Notes under the pieces: generated by a model
Databases searched by the model: none
Told to the model about the DNA's origin: nothing
Seen by the model: the letters and a program-made list of their open reading frames with translations, nothing else
From: Bacteroidales bacterium
GTDB lineage: Bacteria; Bacteroidota; Bacteroidia; Bacteroidales; UBA932
Assembly (NCBI GenBank): GCA_024689985.1
Contig: JAILCZ010000075.1
Location: 1-48,880 of the forward strand
Direction: 5' to 3'
Length of the DNA: 48,880 bases
Shown here: in pieces, positions 32,808 through 39,572 of the stretch
How positions within the stretch are numbered: the stretch's first letter is position 1
How the letters are laid out: every line of letters begins with the position of its first letter
Program-made: the position numbers and the translations under genes

Positions 32808-33437
32808 ATGATATCGGAGAAATATCCATCAAAGCTGCTTGAAGAAGCAGTTGACGCAATAAGCTCCCTTCCCGGTGTCGGGAAGAGGAGCGCTTTGCGT
32901 TTGGCCCTCCACCTTCTGAAACAGCCTCAGGAGAACGTGCACCATTTCACGGGAGCCATCAACCGGCTCCGTGACGATGTCATCTACTGCAGCGACTGTA
33001 TGATGATTTCGGATACGCCGAAATGCTCGATCTGCTCCGACAGGACCAGGGACAGGCGCACGATCTGCGTCGTCGCCACCGTCCGCGACGTTATGAGCAT
33101 TGAGAATACCGGCCAGTATCACGGTCTCTATCACGTTTTGGGCGGTATCATTTCTCCAATTGCGGGAGTCGGCCCTTCAGACCTTACGATCGGCAGGCTC
33201 GTGGAAAGGGTGAAGACCCTTTCTGAAGACGGCGGAGGCCCCGTCGAGGTCATAATGGCCCTCAGCGGTGACGTCGAGGGTGAGACCACGGCCTTCTATA
33301 TCTACAGGCAGATTTCCGGTTACGGAGTGACGGTTTCGTCTCTTGCAAGGGGACTGGGATTCGGCGACGACCTGGAATATGCCGACGAACTTACATTGGG
33401 CAGGTCTATTGCGAACCGCCAGATTTTCAAACCTTGA
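32808..33437 (+). CDS. recR: Recombination mediator RecR
   Basis: A toroidal DNA-binding protein that works with RecO (and RecF) to load RecA on gaps. The 209-residue product has the N-terminal helix-hairpin-helix LPGVGKRSALRLALHLL, a four-Cys zinc motif (C61, C64, C73, C76) and a Toprim domain with GVGPSDLTIGRLVERV and the ALSGDVEGETTAFYI segment. The C-terminal LARGLGFGDDLEYADELTLG matches the Walker-B-like RecR end. The gene begins at the base after the murQ stop, which suggests translational coupling despite unrelated roles. It converges on corA with a 4-base gap and no visible terminator. Confidence 0.97.
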   Translation: MISEKYPSKLLEEAVDAISSLPGVGKRSALRLALHLLKQPQENVHHFTGAINRLRDDVIYCSDCMMISDTPKCSICSDRTRDRRTICVVATVRDVMSIENTGQYHGLYHVLGGIISPIAGVGPSDLTIGRLVERVKTLSEDGGGPVEVIMALSGDVEGETTAFYIYRQISGYGVTVSSLARGLGFGDDLEYADELTLGRSIANRQIFKP

Positions 33438-33441
33438 TGGT

Positions 33442-34389
33442 CTAGAGGAATTTCTTGTGCTTGAACAGGAAGAAGATCGCACCGATCGTAAGAACCATCA
33501 TTCCTATGATTAGCAGCCAGGCCAGGTCAAGGCCTTCAAGCGGCAGCTTCACATTCATTCCATAGAAACTTGCGACGAGTGTCGCAGGCATCAGCAGAAC
33601 TGATACGAGGGTGAATACCTTCATTATCTCGTTCTGGTCGAGGTTGATCAGGCCGAGCACGGTGTTCTGAAGATACTCCAGCCTTTCGAAGCTGAAATTC
33701 GCGTGGTTGATGAGGGACACGACGTCCTGCAGCGTCACGTTGAATTTCGGAAGAAGGCTGTCCGGCATCTTGTCGCTCTTCATAAGGCTCGTGATGAGTC
33801 TCTGCTTGTCGACGATGTTCTCGCGGACGATCATCGCATTCTCCTGCTGCTGGTTGATGTCGAGGAGGAAGTCTTCGTTGATGTCTTCCTTCTGGTTGAT
33901 CCTCTTGCTGTACTGGGTGATCTCCTTTGACATCAGCTCGATGATGTCGGCATCGAGGTCGACACGCTGGTCCAGAATGGCTGCCATCACGTCGAATCCG
34001 GTAGGGTAGGCCTTCGGTCTGGCCACCATCTTTCTCTGAAGTTCGGTGATGCTTCGAAGAGGAACGCTTCTCATCGTGGTAAGGGTATCCCCTACGATGG
34101 TGAAGGACACGGCCTCCATCTCGTATTCGTCGCTGCCAGGGAGCAGGAAGTTGGTGTTCGCGAAAATTGCTGTTTCGTTCTCTGAGTATCGAGAAGAACT
34201 CTCGATCTCTTCTGCCTGCGCGCGGCTCTGTATTTCGGTCCCGAGGAATTCTTCTGTGGAATGTTTCTCTTCGCCGTCAGGGGCAAGGAGGTCAATCCAG
34301 ATTACATCCTCGATTGCAAGATTTGCGTAAACCTCAATGGTCTGCTCATACTCTATTTGACCGTTTTTTCTGTAGAAAATATTTATCAT
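33442..34389 (-). CDS. corA: CorA-family Mg2+/Co2+ transporter
   Basis: A 315-residue pentameric inner-membrane cation channel. A long cytoplasmic N-terminal domain is followed by two C-terminal membrane helices with the diagnostic GMN motif in SFYGMNVKLPLEG (277-279) at the pore mouth, and a basic end FKHKKFL. It may carry Mg2+, Co2+ or Ni2+. It is a single gene: convergent with recR and divergent from rpsA. A TACCTTTG box at 34459-34452 is the likely promoter, with a leader of about 60 bases. Confidence 0.95.
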   Translation of the reverse strand: MINIFYRKNGQIEYEQTIEVYANLAIEDVIWIDLLAPDGEEKHSTEEFLGTEIQSRAQAEEIESSSRYSENETAIFANTNFLLPGSDEYEMEAVSFTIVGDTLTTMRSVPLRSITELQRKMVARPKAYPTGFDVMAAILDQRVDLDADIIELMSKEITQYSKRINQKEDINEDFLLDINQQQENAMIVRENIVDKQRLITSLMKSDKMPDSLLPKFNVTLQDVVSLINHANFSFERLEYLQNTVLGLINLDQNEIMKVFTLVSVLLMPATLVASFYGMNVKLPLEGLDLAWLLIIGMMVLTIGAIFFLFKHKKFL

Positions 34390-34451
34390 ATCTCTTCCAG
34401 TTTTAGGCCGGCACTTTGTCGACAGATTTTACATAAGTGTGTATAACTGGG

Positions 34452-34459
34452 CAAAGGTA
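34452..34459 (-). promoter_or_regulatory. Putative -7 box TACCTTTG for corA
   Basis: On the minus strand TACCTTTG matches TAnnTTTG, 62 bases before the corA ATG. The leader between them shows no recognisable Mg2+ riboswitch, although a 60-base leader is too short to judge well. Confidence 0.45.
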
Positions 34460-34556
34460 AATAAATTTTCTTTTTATCCTCGTTTCACGCAACTTTTTTG
34501 TTTCGTTTTCCGACGTGTTCCAATCCGCCTATCTTATTAAATAATAGGTGAAAAGG

Positions 34557-34587
34557 TTTGGGAAAATGAAAAATATTCGTATTTTTG
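34557..34587 (+). promoter_or_regulatory. Strong promoter of rpsA (TTTG-N19-TATTTTTG)
   Basis: TTTG (34557-34560), a 19-base spacer and TATTTTTG (34580-34587) match both halves of the Bacteroidota housekeeping promoter. The transcript would have a leader of about 85 bases. In the rest of the 288-base gap I see an imperfect A/T-rich inverted repeat around 34529-34549, a 4-codon open frame at 34642-34656, and nothing else. Confidence 0.75.
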
Positions 34588-34677
34588 CGCGCTCAAAGTT
34601 GGGAACCTTTTCCTAAAGGGGAACACGAGAGACAATACATAATGTTTAACTACTAGTTTTTTTCAACAATTAATTTT

Positions 34678-36495
34678 ATGTCAGAAGAAACAAAGAATGT
34701 TGCAGCTGAGGCTGCAGCAGAAGAAACCAAGAAGCCGCTCAACGCGTCTGTAGCTCCAGAAGCATTCGACTGGGATGCTTTCGAGAATGACCAGGTTTAC
34801 GGAAGCGATGACAAGGCTAAGATTGAGGCTGCTTACGACCAGACTCTTTCAAAGATCAACGAGAATGAAGTTGCAGAAGGTGTGGTAACCGCCATCTCAA
34901 AGAGAGAGGTTATCGTCAACATCGGCGCCAAGAGCGAAGGTGTCATCGCTGCTCCTGAGTTCCGTTACAATCCGGACCTCAAGGTTGGTGACAAGGTTGA
35001 GGTTTACGTAGAGTCAGCCGAGGACAAGAAGGGACAGCTCGTCCTTTCTCACAAGAAGGCACGTGCCCTCAAGTCTTGGGATAGAGTCAACGAGGCATAC
35101 AATAACGATGAGATCGTTAACGGCTTTGTCAAGACTCGCACTAAGGGTGGTATGATCGTTGACGTATTCGGCATCGAGGCATTCCTCCCAGGTTCACAGA
35201 TCGACATCAAGCCAATCCGTGACTACGATGTATATGTTAACCAGACAATGGAATTCAAGATCGTCAAGATCAACCAGGAGTTCCGCAACGTTGTCGTTTC
35301 TCACAAGGCTCTTCTCGAGGCAGAGCAGGAGCAGAAGAGAGCTGAACTCATCAGCAAGATTGAGAAGGGTCAGGTTCTCGAGGGAGTTGTCAAGAACATC
35401 ACTAACTACGGTGTATTCGTTGACCTCGGCGGCGTAGACGGTCTCATCCATATCACAGACCTTTCTTGGGGTCGTATCAACCACCCGGAGGAGGTTGTAG
35501 CACTCGACCAGAAGATCCAGGTCGTAGTTCTCGACTTCAACGAGCAGCAGAAGAGAATCGCTCTCGGTCTCAAGCAGCTTTCAGCTCATCCTTGGGACAG
35601 CCTCGACGCTAACCTCAAGGTTGGTGACAAGGTTAAGGGTAAGGTTGTCCTCATCGCTGACTACGGTGCATTCGTTGAGATTGAGCCAGGCGTAGAAGGT
35701 CTTATCCACGTATCAGAGATGTCTTGGTCTCCAAGACTCCACTCTGCACAGGAGTTCCTCAAGGTTGGTGACGAGGTTGAGGCACAGATCCTTACTCTCG
35801 ACCGTGAGAGCAGGAAGATGTCACTCGGTCTCAAGCAGCTCCAGGCTAACCCTTGGGAGAACATCCGCGAGAAGTATCCAGTAGGTTCAGCTCAGAAGGC
35901 TGTTGTCCGCAACATCACCAACTTCGGCGTATTCGCTGAGCTTGAGGATGGCGTTGAGGGACTCATCCACATCAGCGACCTTTCTTGGAACAAGATCAAG
36001 CATCCATCAGAGTTCGTAGCAGCAGGTGACACTATCGACGTCAAGATCCTTGACTTCGATGAGGCTAACCACAAGCTCAGCCTCGGTCACAAGCAGCTTC
36101 TCCCTAACCCTTGGGATGAGGTTGAGGCTAAGTATCCTGTAGGCGCAACCGTAGAGGGAACAATCGCAAGCGTTACTGACAAGGGCGCTACCATCACCCT
36201 CGAGGGCGACGCAGAAGGATTCGCATTCACCCGTGAGCTCGTCAAGGAAGACGGCAAGCAGGCTGCAGCCGGCGAGACTCTCTCATTCAAGGTTGTCGAG
36301 CTCCGTCGCAGCACACGCCGCATCCTTCTCTCACACGTAAGAACTTACGCTGAGGTCAAGGAAGCTAAGGCAGCTACTGAGGCAGACAACACCAAGAAGG
36401 CACTCAAGAAGGTCAACACTTCTATCGAGAAGATCACTCTCGGAGATATCGACGCTCTTGCTGCCCTCAAGGAGAAGATGGACAAAGGCGAATAA
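34678..36495 (+). CDS. rpsA: 30S ribosomal protein S1
   Basis: A six-domain RNA-binding ribosomal protein that helps mRNA docking, which matters in Bacteroidota, where most genes lack Shine-Dalgarno motifs. The 605-residue product has an acidic Ala/Glu-rich N-terminus and six S1/OB domains beginning near residues 62, 145, 238, 322, 407 and 492. Domains 3 to 5 are the most canonical (for example VKNITNYGVFVDLGGVDGLI). Domain 6 is more divergent. The last ~50 residues are charged and possibly helical. The gene has the clearest promoter of the window. rnz follows after 9 bases. Codon use is strongly biased, as expected of a highly expressed gene. Confidence 0.97.
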   Translation: MSEETKNVAAEAAAEETKKPLNASVAPEAFDWDAFENDQVYGSDDKAKIEAAYDQTLSKINENEVAEGVVTAISKREVIVNIGAKSEGVIAAPEFRYNPDLKVGDKVEVYVESAEDKKGQLVLSHKKARALKSWDRVNEAYNNDEIVNGFVKTRTKGGMIVDVFGIEAFLPGSQIDIKPIRDYDVYVNQTMEFKIVKINQEFRNVVVSHKALLEAEQEQKRAELISKIEKGQVLEGVVKNITNYGVFVDLGGVDGLIHITDLSWGRINHPEEVVALDQKIQVVVLDFNEQQKRIALGLKQLSAHPWDSLDANLKVGDKVKGKVVLIADYGAFVEIEPGVEGLIHVSEMSWSPRLHSAQEFLKVGDEVEAQILTLDRESRKMSLGLKQLQANPWENIREKYPVGSAQKAVVRNITNFGVFAELEDGVEGLIHISDLSWNKIKHPSEFVAAGDTIDVKILDFDEANHKLSLGHKQLLPNPWDEVEAKYPVGATVEGTIASVTDKGATITLEGDAEGFAFTRELVKEDGKQAAAGETLSFKVVELRRSTRRILLSHVRTYAEVKEAKAATEADNTKKALKKVNTSIEKITLGDIDALAALKEKMDKGE

Positions 36496-36504
36496 TTTTC
36501 CATC

Positions 36505-37437
36505 ATGGAATTCAAACTGACAGTACTCGGCACGGCTTCGGCCATGCCGGTTACTGAAAGGAAACAGAGCGCCCAGGTACTTCAGGTACACGGGCGCTTT
36601 TTCCTTTTTGATTGTGGCGAGGGCACTCAGACCCAGCTCCTCAGGAGCCACATACCTTCGATGAAGATCGACACCCTGTTGATTTCACATATACACGGGG
36701 ATCATATCTTCGGCTTGTTTCCTCTTCTTTCCACCCTCGGAATGAAGAAACGTACCGCTCCTTTGAATGTTTACGCTCCGACCAACTTCGGACCGATCCT
36801 GAAATTCTTCCTTTCGTATTTCGGCGAAGGCATTTCCTATGAAATCCGCTTCACGCCGCTCACGATGAAGGAACCTCAGGTCGTGTATCAGACAAAGAAG
36901 ATTGCGATAGAGGCCTTTCCTCTTGAACATAAGATCGAGACGTTCGGATTCATAGTAAGAGAGAAGGAACCGGACCTCAACATAGACAAGGACGCACTGG
37001 AAAGACTGCACTTCACGCTGGAGGAAATCGGAACCCTCAAGCGCGGAGAGGATGTCGTGCGCGAAGATGAAAAACTCATAATTCCGGCTGCGGAGGTGAC
37101 ATACCGTCCGTACAAGCCAAGAAGCTTCGCATATTGCAGCGATACTTCGGTCTTCCCGAAGGAAGCTGAATGGGTTAGGGGAGTTGACCTTCTCTATCAC
37201 GAGGCTACATATCTTTCCGAACTGGAGGACCAGGCGGCCCTCCGTCATCATTCAACTGCAGCACAGGCTGCACGCGTGGCCAAAGAGGCCGGAGCAGGCA
37301 AGCTCATCCTCGGCCATTATTCATCCAGATGCTCGGACAAATCCCTTTATGAGGCCGAGGCCCGTGAAATTTTCCCGGAAACCTACGCCGCCGACGATTT
37401 GGATGTCTTTGAAATTCCTCTTGAAAAACTTCGATAA
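36505..37437 (+). CDS. rnz: Ribonuclease Z
   Basis: A metallo-beta-lactamase-fold endonuclease that matures the 3' end of tRNA precursors. The 310-residue length fits the short RNase Z form. The metal site SHIHGDHIFG (His62, His64, Asp66, His67) has Ile in place of the usual Leu in HLHGDH. FDCGEGTQ (35-42), AYCSDTSVF (Asp near 211), LYHEATYL and HHSTAAQAA are family motifs. It begins 9 bases after rpsA and is likely cotranscribed with it, which puts tRNA maturation and ribosome synthesis together. Confidence 0.95.
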   Translation: MEFKLTVLGTASAMPVTERKQSAQVLQVHGRFFLFDCGEGTQTQLLRSHIPSMKIDTLLISHIHGDHIFGLFPLLSTLGMKKRTAPLNVYAPTNFGPILKFFLSYFGEGISYEIRFTPLTMKEPQVVYQTKKIAIEAFPLEHKIETFGFIVREKEPDLNIDKDALERLHFTLEEIGTLKRGEDVVREDEKLIIPAAEVTYRPYKPRSFAYCSDTSVFPKEAEWVRGVDLLYHEATYLSELEDQAALRHHSTAAQAARVAKEAGAGKLILGHYSSRCSDKSLYEAEAREIFPETYAADDLDVFEIPLEKLR

Positions 37438-37451
37438 TTCCATTATCTTTA
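37421..37451 (+). promoter_or_regulatory. Possible internal promoter TTG-N20-TATCTTTA before the glucosaminidase gene
   Basis: TTG (37421-37423) and TATCTTTA (37444-37451) have the correct 20-base spacing, but the last base of the -7 box is A rather than G. The box ends 6 bases before the ATG at 37458, so such a transcript would be nearly leaderless. Confidence 0.3.
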
Positions 37452-37457
37452 CCTATT

Positions 37458-38531
37458 ATGCGTAAAGTTTGGAAATTCGTGGCAGGGCTTGCAGCCGTTG
37501 TCACTCTTCTCATATCTGCCGTGGGGTCGGACAAGACTCCGCAGCAAATCTACATCGCGACCTATTCGGAACTCGCCGTGAGTGAAATGTACCGCAGCGG
37601 AGTCCCGGCCAGCATCACCCTTGCCCAGGGCCTTCTGGAATCGCGCGCAGGTCTTTCGGACCTTGCGGCAAAGGGCAACAATCATTTCGGCATAAAATGT
37701 CACGACTGGAAGGGCCGTACGATGAAGGTGGACGACGACAGGAAGGGGGAGTGCTTCAGGGTTTACGACTCCGCAGACCAGTCCTTCAGGGACCATTCCG
37801 ATTTCCTCAGATACAGGGACCGCTACAAATTCCTGTTCGAAAATGACGTGACCGACTATAAGGCCTGGGCTCACGGCTTGAAGAAGGCTGGCTACGCGAC
37901 TGACCCGGCCTATCCTTCGAAACTCATCAGGATAATTGAAGAATACGGGCTCAATGAGTATGACACGATGAAGGTCTCAGACCTTGCGTCAACCAATACA
38001 AAGCCTGAAAAGAAGAAAAAGGACAGACATCGCAGACACAAGGTCGTCAGGGTGGAAGTTCCCGATGAGATACCGGAATCACCTCTCAGCATAGAGGAGC
38101 CTAAGCCTGTGGAGAAAGGCCGTCTTGAAGAATTCAGATTCTCCCTTTCAAGGCAGATGTATTCGAAGAACGGCGTGCCATTCATCCGCAGCGTCGAAGG
38201 TGAGTCTTACGAGAGCATCGCAGCCGCATACAACCTCTTCCTCAAGGAAATCCTCATCTACAATGACGTCGAGACCTCAGGCCCTCTTGCTCCAGGAACC
38301 GTCGTATATCTCCAGGCCAAGAAGAATCAGTCTGCGCCTGGCCTTGACAAATACATCGTGGATGACTCGGGAGTCAGCCTCCGCGACATAGCCCAGAGAT
38401 TCGGAATCAAGCTCAAGTCCATCAAGAAGATGAACGGAATCGAAGGCGATTATACTCCAAGGGAGGGTGATACCATTCTCCTCCGTGCAGAAGGAATTTT
38501 CAACAAGTTCACTAAGAATGCCGAAAACTAA
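37458..38531 (+). CDS. Exported glucosaminidase-domain protein with C-terminal LysM-like repeats
   Basis: A 357-residue predicted peptidoglycan hydrolase. An N-terminal signal or anchor helix (~6-22) is followed by a FlgJ/LytG-type glucosaminidase domain (~28-170) with ASITLAQGLLESRAG, where Glu61 is the expected catalytic acid, then NNHFGIKCHDWKG and YATDPAYPSKLIRIIEEYGL. A basic, Pro/Glu-rich linker (~180-225) leads to two LysM-like repeats (~235-290 and ~297-345: KYIVDDSGVSLRDIAQRFGI). It cleaves glycan strands by family analogy. The gene lies 20 bases after rnz and overlaps mltG by 14 bases, so the two glycan-cutting enzymes appear translationally coupled. Confidence 0.9.
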   Translation: MRKVWKFVAGLAAVVTLLISAVGSDKTPQQIYIATYSELAVSEMYRSGVPASITLAQGLLESRAGLSDLAAKGNNHFGIKCHDWKGRTMKVDDDRKGECFRVYDSADQSFRDHSDFLRYRDRYKFLFENDVTDYKAWAHGLKKAGYATDPAYPSKLIRIIEEYGLNEYDTMKVSDLASTNTKPEKKKKDRHRRHKVVRVEVPDEIPESPLSIEEPKPVEKGRLEEFRFSLSRQMYSKNGVPFIRSVEGESYESIAAAYNLFLKEILIYNDVETSGPLAPGTVVYLQAKKNQSAPGLDKYIVDDSGVSLRDIAQRFGIKLKSIKKMNGIEGDYTPREGDTILLRAEGIFNKFTKNAEN

Positions 38532-39561
38532 GAGAAAAATATTTGCAGTACTGGCCGTGGTCGGAATCATCGTTTCGGTCGTCGGCCTGGATGTGGTATA
38601 TAGTCTCTATACGGATTATTACAGGGTGGGCTTCAAGCAGACCAAGGAACTCTACGTCTATCCTAATACGACGGCAGAGTCAATTCTGGAGGAGCTGGAA
38701 GAAGTCGCATATCATCCTTCCAGCCTCGAGCGCAGTTTCGAGAGGCAGGATGTGGCCGGAACCCTCAAGCCGGGACATTATACCATAGAACCTGCATATA
38801 CTGCAGTCTTTGTTTCGAGAATGCTTTCAGCCGGCTGGCAGACTCCTGTGAACCTCGTTCTTTCCGGCACCCTCAGGACAAAGGGTGAAATTGCCAGGAA
38901 GATTTCCAGGCAGATGATGATGGATTCGCTCACTGTCATCCGGTCCTTCTCCGATACGGCCCTTCTGCATTCATACGGCAGGGAAAAGAGCGAAATCTTC
39001 TCTATGTTCCTTCCCGATACATACGAAATGTACTGGACGGCGGGTATGAAGGATGTCTTCGATGTCCAGAAAAAGGCTCTCGACGCATTCTGGACACCCA
39101 ACAACATAGTTCTTGCCCAAAAGCAGGGCCTTACTCCTATGGAGGCGACCATCCTTGCTTCCATCGTCAAGGGAGAGTCCAATCACGAACCTGAATATCC
39201 TCAGATCGCAGGAGTGTACCTGAACAGGCTTCACAAGGGGATGAAACTCCAGGCCGATCCGACCGTCGCTTTCTGCTATGGCTATACTCTGAACCGTATT
39301 CTCAAGAGACATCTCAAATACGATTCACCTTATAATACATATAAGTATGCCGGACTTCCTCCGGCTCCTATCTGCGTTCCTACGAAGGCCTGTCTGGAAG
39401 CCGTGCTTCATCCGGATCCCCATAATTATATGTTCTTCTGTGCCAGTCCGGCATTCGACGGCACCCATCTGTTCGCGAAGACATATTCTGAGCATCAGAA
39501 AAACGCAAGGGCATTCCAGAAAGAACTTAACGCCAGGCATAAAGCCAAGTCCAATAAATAA
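38518..39561 (+). CDS. mltG: Endolytic transglycosylase MltG
   Basis: A membrane-anchored lytic transglycosylase thought to cut nascent glycan strands and set their length. The ATG at 38518 gives 347 residues starting MPKTKRK, followed by one membrane helix (~8-30). An in-frame start at 38467 lies inside the preceding gene and would put 17 odd residues before it. The catalytic region is ASIVKGESNHEPEYPQIAGV with Glu220 in ES; the usual ExE pattern (IVEKET) is KGE here. GMKLQADPTVAFCYG and YNTYKYAGLPPAPI are standard family motifs. It overlaps the glucosaminidase gene by 14 bases and is 11 bases before rel. Confidence 0.94.
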   Translation: MPKTKRKIFAVLAVVGIIVSVVGLDVVYSLYTDYYRVGFKQTKELYVYPNTTAESILEELEEVAYHPSSLERSFERQDVAGTLKPGHYTIEPAYTAVFVSRMLSAGWQTPVNLVLSGTLRTKGEIARKISRQMMMDSLTVIRSFSDTALLHSYGREKSEIFSMFLPDTYEMYWTAGMKDVFDVQKKALDAFWTPNNIVLAQKQGLTPMEATILASIVKGESNHEPEYPQIAGVYLNRLHKGMKLQADPTVAFCYGYTLNRILKRHLKYDSPYNTYKYAGLPPAPICVPTKACLEAVLHPDPHNYMFFCASPAFDGTHLFAKTYSEHQKNARAFQKELNARHKAKSNK

Positions 39562-39572
39562 GGGATTGAATT

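Noticed and set aside
38467-38517. An earlier in-frame start for mltG
   Set aside because: It would add 17 residues with no family similarity inside the LysM-like coding region. The ATG at 38518 precedes the basic residues and membrane helix expected of MltG.
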